A DNA stretch of 64,000 nt from DYIU01 sp038326775 (GTDB lineage Bacteria > Actinomycetota > Geothermincolia > Fen-727 > Anoxymicrobiaceae): positions 1-64,000 of the forward strand of contig JBBQKJ010000009.1 in the NCBI GenBank assembly GCA_038326775.1. The letters run 5' to 3'. A program made the position numbers and the translations under genes. Below the pieces are notes generated by a model that was not told the origin of the DNA, did not search any database, and saw only the letters and a list, made by a program, of their open reading frames with translations. This document shows, in pieces, positions 14,843-23,626 of the stretch (positions are counted from its first letter, which is position 1; each line of letters opens with the position of its first letter).

Positions 14843-17332
14843 TTGAAAGCGGCAAGAGTTGAGCGATCGGAACAGACCGGGTGGAAGCTCGACTATTCTG
14901 AGACCGCGGATGCCGTGCAACGGTTGTTCGCGTGGAAACAGGGCCTGTTCTCCTCGCTGCTGGTCAAAGCTTTTTCGTGGGTTCTGCACCCTCTCGAACA
15001 GGGCACTTACAGGGGCAGAGCTCTTGCCGGAGAACCCCACCGCTCTAGCCGCGTCATAGCCTCGCCCCTTACGGTATTCGTGATTCCCGAGGGACGCCGG
15101 CATAAACTGTTTCTCGCGGCAAGGCTCAGGGTGAGAAGCCCCATCAATATAATCCACGACCCGGCAGCCGACGCGAAACCGGAAGCGTCACAAAGTGCGG
15201 ATAAAGACAAGAAACGGGAAGCTCGGGCCGAGCCGGGAGACGAGGGCCGGAAGAAAACAAGCGAGGAGTCCAGAGCGGACGGTCCTGCCGACGTGGATTG
15301 CCGTGGACCTGTCTGCGGTGGCACCGACTTCTGCCTGGAGGAGCTCATCGCTATCCAGCGCGCGAGCGCCGAGGAGCTCATGGTCGTGCCGGTCACTCGC
15401 GCCTTTCATCAGCACAACCCCGAAGCCCCGCCGACAACGTTCTCCGCAAAAGTCTACTGGTTCAGGCCGATGCATCTCATGAGGAGGACGGCGAGCTTCG
15501 CGAGGACGGTCCATACCGCGAGCGTCAAGAACTGCAGGCCGCTGAACCTGTCGAGCTGGCTGGAAAGCAACCCGCGACCGGACCTGCGCTCCCAGGCGCA
15601 CGCCCTGCGCCTCGAGGTGATCAGCAACATAGAATCCGAGCGCCGCGCCTGCACCGGGCCGCCGCTCGCGCCGCACCGGGAGGTCAGGAAGCTCGTTCTC
15701 GAGGACCCGGTCCTGAGCGACTACATAAAAGAGTACGCCCAGCAACTGGGAGTGACTACCGAGGAGGCGTTGAAGGAGGCCCGGCAATACATGGGTGAGA
15801 TCGCCTCGAATCTCAGGGTCGGAGTGGTCAGGTACGTCGGCCTGCTGCTTAACAAGGGATTTGACCGTCTGCTGACAGGATTTGAAGTCGATCCACAGGG
15901 GATAAGGTTCCTCTCGGAGTGCGACAGCCGATCGCGCATAGTACTCGTCTGCTGTCACAAGAGCTACCTGGACCCGTTAATCATCGCGTACGGGATATGC
16001 CGTTCGGGCCTTACGCCCCCCCAACAGGCCGCTGGCATCAATCTGAACATATGGCCGCTCGGGTGGGTGCTCAGACACTGCGGCGCGTTCTACCTTCGAC
16101 GCACGTTTGCAGGCGAAACCCTCTACAAGGAAGTGTTCAGCGCTTACGTCAGGCGCCTGCTGGCTGACAACTTCATCACGGCGTTCTACATCGAGGGGAC
16201 GAGGAGCAGGGACGGAAAGCTCCAGAAGCCCAAGACGGGGTACATGGGCATACTCGATGAAGCTTTGCGTATGGGCGTCTGCGACGACATCACCCTGGTG
16301 CCCGTCTATCTCGGTTACGACAGGGTCCCCGAGGAGGACGGTCACGTCCGGGAGATGGCTGGCGGATGGAAGATCTCCGAGACGCTGAAGCTGTTTTCGC
16401 GAATATACGAGTCTATAACCACCACCCTGGGCCGGGCTTATGTGAAGTTCGGAGCACCCATGAGCTTCAGGGCGCTGGTGGAGGAGCACGGCATCGACGC
16501 CGCGGCCAACATTATCTGCGATGAAATAAACAGCATCACCGTCATCACCGCCAGGTCTGTGGCGGCGTGCGCACTGCTTGCGTCGGGGCGGACGTGGGTT
16601 TCGTCCGGGGATTTCGATAAATCGGCGGGGGATATACTCGAGTTGTGTCGGCGCATGAGACTCCCAATGGCAACTGATGCCGATCGGCAGGGTGTGCGGG
16701 CCGCCGCCGACTGGTTTGCTGTAGAACGACGCGTTGTTCCCAAGGCTGACCAGGGAGTTGACGGCTTCCGCGTGGAAGGGTACGGGCGTCGTTTCCTCGA
16801 GTACAACAAGAATATCCTGCTCGCGCATCTGCTCAAACCCTCAATGGCGGCGGTAGCGGGGCGCCTCGGCGGCGGCGACCGGGCGGAGGAGTCGCTCCTC
16901 TTTCTCAAACGCTTGTTGGCCGGGGAGTTCGTGTTCGGCCTCGACCGGGCGGACGAGGCCTGGAAGCCTGTGGATCACGCCGGCGCGGAAGTGCTCGGCT
17001 CGCTTCTGGACTCCTTCCTTGAGGGTTACCTGGTCGCCTGCCTGGCGATCGGCTCGCTCACTGCCGAAGAGCCGGTCGTCGTGGCGGAATTAGTCGCACT
17101 CTGTTTTGCGGAAGGTGAAAGGATGCTCGATGAAGGCTCCATACGGCGCGAAGAGTCGCTTTCGCGGATCCTGTTCAAGAACGCGGTAAAGAACTATCAG
17201 GAAATGGGGCTCCTCGCCGAGTTGCAGCGGAACGGCGAGGCCGGCAGGGAAGAAACCGCGCTGATCCCGGGCGAGCGGTTCGATGAAAGGGGCGACGTGG
17301 AGAATCGTATTGACGGTTTTCTGAAAGGATGA
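14843..17332 (+). CDS. plsB: PlsB-like glycerol-3-phosphate acyltransferase
   Basis: 829 residues from a TTG with AAGGG upstream, close to the length of enterobacterial PlsB. The acyltransferase core lies at about residues 360-500: HKSYLD (H-x4-D, near 372), then YIEGTRSRDGKLQKPKTG and ITLVPVYLGYDRVPEE, all matching the PlsB blocks for catalysis and glycerol-3-phosphate binding. It makes 1-acyl-glycerol-3-phosphate from acyl-CoA or acyl-ACP at the membrane. Residues about 108-150 are a highly charged low-complexity insertion. It stands alone, not in a lipid operon. Confidence 0.88.
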   Translation: MKAARVERSEQTGWKLDYSETADAVQRLFAWKQGLFSSLLVKAFSWVLHPLEQGTYRGRALAGEPHRSSRVIASPLTVFVIPEGRRHKLFLAARLRVRSPINIIHDPAADAKPEASQSADKDKKREARAEPGDEGRKKTSEESRADGPADVDCRGPVCGGTDFCLEELIAIQRASAEELMVVPVTRAFHQHNPEAPPTTFSAKVYWFRPMHLMRRTASFARTVHTASVKNCRPLNLSSWLESNPRPDLRSQAHALRLEVISNIESERRACTGPPLAPHREVRKLVLEDPVLSDYIKEYAQQLGVTTEEALKEARQYMGEIASNLRVGVVRYVGLLLNKGFDRLLTGFEVDPQGIRFLSECDSRSRIVLVCCHKSYLDPLIIAYGICRSGLTPPQQAAGINLNIWPLGWVLRHCGAFYLRRTFAGETLYKEVFSAYVRRLLADNFITAFYIEGTRSRDGKLQKPKTGYMGILDEALRMGVCDDITLVPVYLGYDRVPEEDGHVREMAGGWKISETLKLFSRIYESITTTLGRAYVKFGAPMSFRALVEEHGIDAAANIICDEINSITVITARSVAACALLASGRTWVSSGDFDKSAGDILELCRRMRLPMATDADRQGVRAAADWFAVERRVVPKADQGVDGFRVEGYGRRFLEYNKNILLAHLLKPSMAAVAGRLGGGDRAEESLLFLKRLLAGEFVFGLDRADEAWKPVDHAGAEVLGSLLDSFLEGYLVACLAIGSLTAEEPVVVAELVALCFAEGERMLDEGSIRREESLSRILFKNAVKNYQEMGLLAELQRNGEAGREETALIPGERFDERGDVENRIDGFLKG

Positions 17333-17511
17333 CCGGGGTCAGGCCCCGGCCTTCTCGCAGACAGCGGGTAAAGACGCGCCCTCCCATGGCGGGCAAGGAA
17401 CGCGCTGCGAGGACCCCGAACCCGGAAGTCAACATCGAGGATATGAACCTCTGCTCGGAGGTCGACCCCAAGCGATTCGACTCCCGCCGCCGCGCCCCTT
17501 GCCGGCCGTCT

Positions 17512-18891
17512 TCACGGGGCGTCCGGCGTCTCCCAGGCGGGTGAGACCGCGTCCTTCAGTATCGCCGGAAAGACGATTATCACCGCGGACAGCCCCAGGC
17601 AGACCATGGCTCCGACGAACAGGGCGAACGGGGTCGACCTTACGTCGGCCACGTAACCCAGCAGCAGCCCCCCGATCGGCGCCGTCCCCTGGAAGAGCAG
17701 GATGTAGAAGCTCATTATCCTTCCCCTCATGTTGCGCTCAACACGGGACTGGAGCACCGTGTTCATCGACGCGGCCACCATAAGGAAGCTCAGGCCGATG
17801 CCCACCGACGCGAGGATAGAGAGCCAGTAAGCGCGGGAGACGGACAGCACGAGCAGCCAGATCGAGGTCGCGAGCAGGGCGAACTTTATGATGTCCTTCT
17901 CCTTGACACTGCGGTGCAAAACCGTAACCAGCGGAGCCCCGATCACGGCCCCCAGGCCGAGGCCTCCCAACAGCCACCCGTAAGCCCAGGGGCCCTTGTG
18001 GAGCACGTCCCTTGCGACCGCGGGGAGCAGCACCACGTAAGAAAGGCCGAAGAATGCCGATATTCCCAGTACGGTCAGAAGGTTCCTGGCCCAGCTGTTT
18101 TCCTTTACGTACCGCAGCCCTTCCACCATCTGGAACCACACATTCTCCGTCGGCAGGGCGGCGGCCGGGGGCCTGAACCTGATGAGCAGGAGCGCGACCA
18201 GGACCGTCAGGAAGCTGGCGGCGTTGATATAGAACGCCGCGGCGACGCCCGAGCGCAGATTGCGCGCCGGTTCTCCAAAAGCGAAGACGTTGATGATCAG
18301 GGCGCCCAGCGCGGGACCGACGAAGCGGGCCATGTTATACCCGGCAGCGTCCAGCGCCACGCCGTTCATGAGTTCCTCCGGCGGCACGAGGTCGGGCACC
18401 ATGGCGCGCCAGGCCGGGAAGGTGAAAACAAAGGCAAGGCCCATCAAGACGGTCAGGCTCATGATCATTGACATGGACGACCAGCCTGCGGAGGTCGCAA
18501 CCGCCAGGGCCAGGGCTGCGAGCATCATCACCGCCTGGGTCACCAGTATGAGCTTCCGGCGGTCGATGCGGTCGGCCAGCGACCCGGCATACAGAACGAA
18601 AAGGATTATCGGCACGAAGTTCGCGAAGTTCACTGCCGCCACCCAGGCGCTCGAATGTGTGATTTCGCTCACGTACCAGAGAAGAGCGGTGTTGTGGATG
18701 AGGGTGCCCAGGTTCGAGAGGAACGCTCCGGACCACAGCAGGCGGAAATCGCGGTAACCGAACGCCGAGAGGACGCCCCCGTGGAACAGGGATTTGTCCA
18801 CCAGCTCCGTGGTCGGCGCGGCCACGTCGGCCTCGAACTCGCAGGTCCTGCTGTAGCTATCCTGTTCGCCGGGCTTCTTCTGCTCTGCCAT
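17512..18891 (-). CDS. MFS transporter (EntS/MFS_3-like exporter)
   Basis: 459 residues from the ATG at 18889-18891; a longer reading frame exists, but its N-terminus is antisense to the next gene. About 12 hydrophobic segments follow a 45-residue soluble N-terminus. The loop after helix 2 has AGSLADRIDRRKLIL, the MFS A-motif. The weak similarity pattern is to enterobactin-exporter-type MFS_3 proteins. Substrate unknown. It is divergent from the pentapeptide-repeat gene. Confidence 0.87.
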   Translation of the reverse strand: MAEQKKPGEQDSYSRTCEFEADVAAPTTELVDKSLFHGGVLSAFGYRDFRLLWSGAFLSNLGTLIHNTALLWYVSEITHSSAWVAAVNFANFVPIILFVLYAGSLADRIDRRKLILVTQAVMMLAALALAVATSAGWSSMSMIMSLTVLMGLAFVFTFPAWRAMVPDLVPPEELMNGVALDAAGYNMARFVGPALGALIINVFAFGEPARNLRSGVAAAFYINAASFLTVLVALLLIRFRPPAAALPTENVWFQMVEGLRYVKENSWARNLLTVLGISAFFGLSYVVLLPAVARDVLHKGPWAYGWLLGGLGLGAVIGAPLVTVLHRSVKEKDIIKFALLATSIWLLVLSVSRAYWLSILASVGIGLSFLMVAASMNTVLQSRVERNMRGRIMSFYILLFQGTAPIGGLLLGYVADVRSTPFALFVGAMVCLGLSAVIIVFPAILKDAVSPAWETPDAP

Positions 18892-19002
18892 GCGCCTCTC
18901 AGTCCCGCGGGCCCCTGCCGTCCAGGCCGGCCCAATTGTGCTATATTCTTGTGCGGCCTCCGGTTGACGGCCACGCGAACAGGTTAACAAGTCGGGGTGA
19001 TG

Positions 19003-19500
19003 ATGGCTAATCCTGAACACGTGAAAGTACTGAAGAAGGGCGTCAAGGTCTGGAACGAGTGGCGCAAGAGCAACATGGGCGTAAGGCCCGACCTCTCTGG
19101 CACCAGGCTCAGGGGCAAGGAGCTTACTTATGCCAATTTCATGGTCACCGACCTCTCCGGCTGCGACCTCTCCGGCTGCAACCTCAAGCAGGCCTACATG
19201 ACACACGCCAACCTCTCTGACGCGAACCTCGAAGGCGCGACGCTCGCGCGAGCGGACATGCGCAACGCTAACCTCGCAAACGCGATTCTGCGAAAGTCCG
19301 ACCTCTTCGAGGGGCTGTTCGTGAGGTCGATGCTCTACCGGACCGACCTCACCGACTGCGACCTGCGCGACTCCATCTTCATCGGCGCGTTCCTGCAGGA
19401 GGTCGATTTCTCCGGCTCAGACCTTACCGGCTCTGATTTCACCCGGGCGAAGCTGAACGGCGTGAAGGCCCTGGGCGCGACGGGCTTCAAGACGCACTGA
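19003..19500 (+). CDS. Pentapeptide-repeat protein
   Basis: 165 residues. After about 30 residues the chain consists of A(N/D)Lxx-type pentads (DLSGCDLSGCNLKQAYMTHANLSDANLEGATLARADMR) to the end, predicting a right-handed quadrilateral beta-helix. No signal peptide is seen. The ATG at 19003 is preferred because GGGG lies 5 bp upstream; two in-frame starts lie just before it. Members include gyrase protectors, but no function can be assigned. The 240 bp downstream hold no feature. Confidence 0.9.
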   Translation: MANPEHVKVLKKGVKVWNEWRKSNMGVRPDLSGTRLRGKELTYANFMVTDLSGCDLSGCNLKQAYMTHANLSDANLEGATLARADMRNANLANAILRKSDLFEGLFVRSMLYRTDLTDCDLRDSIFIGAFLQEVDFSGSDLTGSDFTRAKLNGVKALGATGFKTH

Positions 19501-19740
19501 AGGCGCATGCGGCCCGCGGGGTGCCTACCGCCGCGCGATGCCGGCGGTCTGCCGCTCTTCGACGCCCCGCTCACCGGTGGACAGACGCCGCCGGAGGCCT
19601 TTTAATAAAGCGGTCAGCCCGAGGTTGCCGGTGCCTCGGGTGAAGACGCACGCGAGCGCGAGTGATTCGGACGGAGGATTGCCGGCTCGGCCTGAGCGGT
19701 CCTGCCGGGCGCGGAATAATCTGGTGAAACAGGGGGTGGC

Positions 19741-20097
19741 ATGAAAGGCAAAGCGTTCGTTGTTGACTGGGACGTGGTGACGATTGATGAGCACTGCAAG
19801 CTCCTGTTCGAGGACGGGTGGGAGGTGGAGAGCGAGTCGGTGGACGGCCGCAAGGCTTTCGACCTTATCAAATCCTACATTCCTGACGTGGTGGTGATAT
19901 ATCTCTCCCGCCTGCCGGCTTACGGCCGCGCGCTGGCGGAAGACCTGCGTGCCAGTACGCAGACGAGCGAGTTGCCCATCGTCTTCGTGGACGGCAAGGA
20001 GAAGGTGGTCAAGAAGGCGATGGCCGAGGTTCCGGACGCTATATCCACAACTCAAGAGGACATCCTGGGCGAGCTGCTGAGGTTCCGCAGGAGATGA
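19741..20097 (+). CDS. Receiver-like protein lacking the phosphoacceptor aspartate
   Basis: 118 residues with the outline of a response-regulator receiver: beta-1 FVVDWD, a beta-3 segment PDVVVIYLSRLP, and a beta-5 region PIVFVDGKEK with the conserved lysine. The position of the phosphorylated Asp in beta-3 is Tyr (VIYLSRLP where receivers have LLDLxMP). It is probably an atypical receiver working by protein contact, without phosphorylation. No output domain is attached. GGGGGTGG precedes the ATG. Confidence 0.7.
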   Translation: MKGKAFVVDWDVVTIDEHCKLLFEDGWEVESESVDGRKAFDLIKSYIPDVVVIYLSRLPAYGRALAEDLRASTQTSELPIVFVDGKEKVVKKAMAEVPDAISTTQEDILGELLRFRRR

Positions 20098-20139
20098 CCG
20101 GGACCGCCGGGCACGGGCGTCAGCGGGCGGGCACAGAGA

Positions 20140-20598
20140 ATGGCATCCGATAGCAGCCGCGGCGTGAGGATCCGGGATTGCGGAGAGGATGACTTCGAAA
20201 GCGTACTTGTGCTCTTGCGCCAGCTCTGGCCCGAGCTCGAGCTCGATCCGGTCGCCCTGAAAGAGATCTACCGGGAGTGCCTCACGCGGGACACCTGCCA
20301 TGCGCTGTGCGCGGTGGCGGGTGGAGGGGTCGTAGGGTTCTGTGATTTTACCCTCAAGCAGAGCCTCTGGCATCGGGGAAAGCTCGCCTACGTCGATGAG
20401 CTCATCGTAAAGGAGGGGATGCGCGGAATGGGCATCGGTACGATGCTCCTCGAGCGCGCCACCGGCATGGCGGAGGACCTCGGCTGCAGGCACATCGGGC
20501 TCGACTCGGCTTTCCAGCGCGGGGAGGCCCACCGCTTCTACGATGACCGGGGCTTCAAGGGGCTCGGCTATATCTTTGGCAAGGACATCGGCAAATAA
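20140..20598 (+). CDS. GNAT-family N-acetyltransferase
   Basis: 152 residues. An N-terminal RIRDCGEDDFE strand-helix is followed by the acetyl-CoA pyrophosphate loop GMRGMGIGTMLLE and the C-terminal HRFYDDRGFKGLGYIFGKDI typical of amino-group acetyltransferases. It follows the receiver-like gene by 42 bp and may be co-transcribed. Substrate unknown. Confidence 0.9.
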   Translation: MASDSSRGVRIRDCGEDDFESVLVLLRQLWPELELDPVALKEIYRECLTRDTCHALCAVAGGGVVGFCDFTLKQSLWHRGKLAYVDELIVKEGMRGMGIGTMLLERATGMAEDLGCRHIGLDSAFQRGEAHRFYDDRGFKGLGYIFGKDIGK

Positions 20599-20642
20599 GC
20601 CGGTCGGGCAGACTCTCCGTGTTGCATCACCCGTTCGTAGAA

Positions 20643-20671
20643 TTGACAAGCTGCTGGTGGGGCCATACGAT
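20643..20671 (+). promoter_or_regulatory. Strong promoter of the metallophosphoesterase leader
   Basis: TTGACA (20643-20648), 17-bp spacer, TACGAT (20666-20671). Transcription would start near 20678, about 210 bp before the ATG, giving a long leader. Confidence 0.6.
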
Positions 20672-20677
20672 TGCGTG

Positions 20678-20885
20678 AAATGGCGTTTGATGGCGGCACT
20701 GGGCGAAGAAAACCGCTGTTGAAGCATGTATTCCAGATTACCGGGGGCTTTGAAGCCGGGCAAAGAAAATGGTCACCGCGGCCCGGTGGAGCCAGTGGTG
20801 AAACCGACCGGTTGAGCGGTCGGTTTTTGTTTTTCAAGGGAGTGGCCGCCTCGTTTGAGCGGCCCTTAGCACGGGGGGAAAAGGA
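20678..20885 (+). ncRNA. Structured leader RNA (riboswitch-like or attenuator candidate)
   Basis: The leader contains a GGCT-TTGA-AGCC hairpin (about 20746-20757), a bulged stem TGGtCACC/GGTGgagCCA (about 20770-20794), an intrinsic terminator (20801-20832), and then another hairpin GGCCGC/GCGGCC (about 20844-20864) before the GGGGGG-AAAAGGA ribosome binding site. The layout of promoter, folded region, terminator and gene fits a transcriptional attenuator. I cannot match it to a known class. It could also be a separate small RNA ending at the terminator. Confidence 0.45.
20801..20832 (+). terminator. Intrinsic terminator upstream of the metallophosphoesterase
   Basis: Perfect 10-bp stem AAACCGACCG/CGGTCGGTTT with a GTTGAG hexaloop (20801-20826), running into TTTTTGTTTTT. 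It lies downstream of a strong promoter and before the ATG at 20886. Confidence 0.8.
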
Positions 20886-23618
20886 ATGTCGCAGTTACGT
20901 ACGACTTCGCGGAAGGCTCACGGCCCTGAGTTGAAAGCGCTTGCCGCGTGCCTGGCCCTGGCGCTTGCGGCGCTCCTGATGCTGGTCCCCTCGGGGGTCA
21001 CCCGCGCTCAGGAGTTCGCACCCTCCGGCTCGCTTCCCGAGGTGGCCAAGAAGATCAACCAGCTCATCTACCCCACCCTGGGGAACCCGGCGATAGTCCG
21101 GCGCGGGGGCGAGCTCGTGATCGAGTGGGACTGGCGCTTGAGCAACACCGCTATCCCGACCGCTGCCCTGCCGGGCGGCGGGCCGGCCAAATGGAACGTC
21201 TACCTGACAACCTCCGTCGCGGCCAACGTCCAGCATTACAATGGCAGCACCAACGACGAGAAGCAGTGGTACCGCTATTCCAACGCGGCCGACCCGTACG
21301 GCTACGGAACCTACGACCGCCCCGTTCATACAGTGGTCAACACCCGCAGGCTCCAGGTCACGAAGGTCAGGAGGGAGGCGAGCTGCGCATGGCCGGAGGT
21401 GTTCGGGCAGGCGGGCTACGTCGTCGACCGGATCACGGTGAAGGTGCCCGCGAGCGTTCCGCTGGACCTCTACGACCTCCACGTCGAGTTCAAGGGCTGG
21501 GTCCCGCCCTGGTACTCCCCGCTGCTCCCGCAGGGACACGAGGGCAGCTTAAAGGCTGACTTACAGCCGCACGCCCTGCAGGTGGTGGACGGTTACAAGA
21601 AGGACATGAAGATCGTCCAGATCTCCGACACCCACGTGTACGGTCCTGAGATACAGAACGCCTTCGGCATCAACTACGACTCCTTCGAGCTGCGCGAGCC
21701 CAGGCCCGGGACGCCCGACCGCAAGCTCGACCCGGTCGAGAGGCTCTGGCTCAAGTACGACGACTTCCCCCTCGACAAGGACGCCGATGGGAAGGCCAAC
21801 GAGGGAGCGATCTACCTCCAGGAAGAATTGCAGGCCATAAACCTCATCAACCCCGACTTCGTGGTGTTCACCGGCGACTCGGTGTTCGCCCAGAAGAACT
21901 GGAACACCTATCCAAAGGACGCGCCGCCCTTCGAGGGCACGACGGGCGACGTCGGCTCCGAGTACAGGTTCGAGATGAACTGGTGGTATGACGAGCTGCT
22001 GGCCCTGAACGTCCCGGTCTTCTGTGTCCCAGGCAACCACGACGGCTACTGCTGGGACGGGCACGAGGCAGAGGGAGGCCTCGCCCATGACGACGGCCTG
22101 GAGATATGGCAGGACCTTTTCGGGCCGCTCTACCGCTCGTGGAATTACGGAGACTACCATTTCCTCGGGGTCAATACCATGGACTGGCCAAAGAAAGACG
22201 CCGACGGCCCAGACCCGTTCCCACTTTTCCCGGATTACAAGGACCGCAACGGCGTCAATTTCTTCGGATACGTGACAAACCCCAACAAGTGGCACGGCCA
22301 GGTCCGGGGCAACGGAGACAAGTGGGCCACGGGAGTTGCGCCCCCGGGCTCGGAGCTCCGCTGGGACCCCGGCAACCCGGCTGCCTATGAAGGCCAGCTG
22401 GGCTGGGTCAAGCGCGACCTGGAAGCCAACCAGGGCAAGAAGCTGCGCGGAGTGTTCATGCACCACGATCCGCTGGAACCGATCGGCGCCGACCCCGGGA
22501 TGTGGGACAACGCCAAGCAGTTCGGCCTCAATATGCCCGCCGGCCGCGGCGAGGGCTCCCAGGCGCTGGTCTACCTGATGAGGAGCCTGAACGTGAACTT
22601 TGAAGCGTCGGGGCATGCCCATAGCGACTGGGTTGGAAAGGTCCGCTGGTACGACAATACCGGCGACCTGATGGCCATCAACACCACCGCCGCTTCGATT
22701 CCGGTGGGTGACGAGGCGCTGATCAGCAAGGCGTCTGCGGAGTACGCTGGCTATCGGCTGCTCAGCATCAGCGACGGCAGCCTGGCCGGCTGGGGGCTGC
22801 CAGGCGCCGATGGCGACCCGATGACCAGGTGGTCCATACCGGGATGGCAGGGGATCGGAGTGGGCACCGCCTCGCCGGAGAACCCAACCCCCAACGGGTT
22901 CGAGGTCTACCGCCAGAACAGGCCCGCCCTGCAGTGGATGGAGCAGGATAAGGCCGCCAAGCGCCCGCCTGTTACAAACGGCGAGGGCACCTTCAGCACC
23001 CCCGGGCTGCCGGGCGCGCTGCCCCTGCCGCTCAACAGTCGCGGCATCGGCGGGCCGTTCGAGGATGTCACCTGCAAGGTTAAGAACACGCTGGACGGGA
23101 CGGGCGGCGCGAAGCTAGACCTGGCCGGCTGCCGCGTCGAGTTTCCCATGAAGCCGCTCACCGGCGGCCGTTATTATGTTGTGGACAACGGCACCATCCT
23201 CGAGCAGTACGACACCGACTCCGGCGAGCGCATGGTGGTGGTCATCGCGGACGTCCCGGGCGCCGCGGGGTTCCTGCCGGTGCGCGTCCATGCCGCCGCC
23301 GGGGCTGACCTCGCCGCCCCGGTGGTCGACTCGTTCACCATCAATGGTGGCGCGCCGAACACAAACGCTCTCGGCGTGACGCTCTTCCTTCAGGCACACG
23401 ACCCGGGAGGCGCGGGGGTCAAAGATCTCAGGGTAGCGAACAGCGTGCCCGCGCTCCTGGCCGCCGAGTGGCTGCCTTACACGGGCCCGGCCGCCTGGAA
23501 CTGGATCCTGAAGGCGGGCGCCGCCGGGACGCGAAAGGTCTACATGCAGTTCAGGGACGCCGCGATGCCGGCCAATGTCGGAAGCCCCGGGTCGGCGACC
23601 ATAACTTACGCGCCCTGA
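20886..23618 (+). CDS. Secreted calcineurin-like metallophosphoesterase
   Basis: 910 residues. A signal peptide (basic start, hydrophobic stretch about 20-37, cleavage likely near TRAQ-EF) leads to an Ig-like N-terminal domain. The phosphoesterase core follows with QISDTHVYG (about 245), FTGDS, PGNHDGYCWDGH (about 382), MHHDP and SGHAHSD (about 577): the full set of dimetal ligands. The C-terminal 120 residues form an Ig/fibronectin-like domain. It probably hydrolyses phosphoesters outside the cell. Expression may be controlled by the leader terminator. Confidence 0.9.
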   Translation: MSQLRTTSRKAHGPELKALAACLALALAALLMLVPSGVTRAQEFAPSGSLPEVAKKINQLIYPTLGNPAIVRRGGELVIEWDWRLSNTAIPTAALPGGGPAKWNVYLTTSVAANVQHYNGSTNDEKQWYRYSNAADPYGYGTYDRPVHTVVNTRRLQVTKVRREASCAWPEVFGQAGYVVDRITVKVPASVPLDLYDLHVEFKGWVPPWYSPLLPQGHEGSLKADLQPHALQVVDGYKKDMKIVQISDTHVYGPEIQNAFGINYDSFELREPRPGTPDRKLDPVERLWLKYDDFPLDKDADGKANEGAIYLQEELQAINLINPDFVVFTGDSVFAQKNWNTYPKDAPPFEGTTGDVGSEYRFEMNWWYDELLALNVPVFCVPGNHDGYCWDGHEAEGGLAHDDGLEIWQDLFGPLYRSWNYGDYHFLGVNTMDWPKKDADGPDPFPLFPDYKDRNGVNFFGYVTNPNKWHGQVRGNGDKWATGVAPPGSELRWDPGNPAAYEGQLGWVKRDLEANQGKKLRGVFMHHDPLEPIGADPGMWDNAKQFGLNMPAGRGEGSQALVYLMRSLNVNFEASGHAHSDWVGKVRWYDNTGDLMAINTTAASIPVGDEALISKASAEYAGYRLLSISDGSLAGWGLPGADGDPMTRWSIPGWQGIGVGTASPENPTPNGFEVYRQNRPALQWMEQDKAAKRPPVTNGEGTFSTPGLPGALPLPLNSRGIGGPFEDVTCKVKNTLDGTGGAKLDLAGCRVEFPMKPLTGGRYYVVDNGTILEQYDTDSGERMVVVIADVPGAAGFLPVRVHAAAGADLAAPVVDSFTINGGAPNTNALGVTLFLQAHDPGGAGVKDLRVANSVPALLAAEWLPYTGPAAWNWILKAGAAGTRKVYMQFRDAAMPANVGSPGSATITYAP

Positions 23619-23626
23619 GCGAGGAA

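Noticed and set aside
17329..17544. 71-codon frame overlapping the plsB stop as ATGA
   Set aside because: It overlaps the 3' end of the MFS gene, is Arg/Pro-rich, has no ribosome binding site of its own and includes a partial REP-like sequence. It is more likely noncoding.
20678..20800. c-di-GMP (GEMM), cobalamin or glycine riboswitch in the phosphoesterase leader
   Set aside because: I looked for the paired GCAAA/GCAAAG elements of GEMM, the cobalamin box and the glycine aptamer core. Only single, unsupported matches were seen, so no class is assigned.
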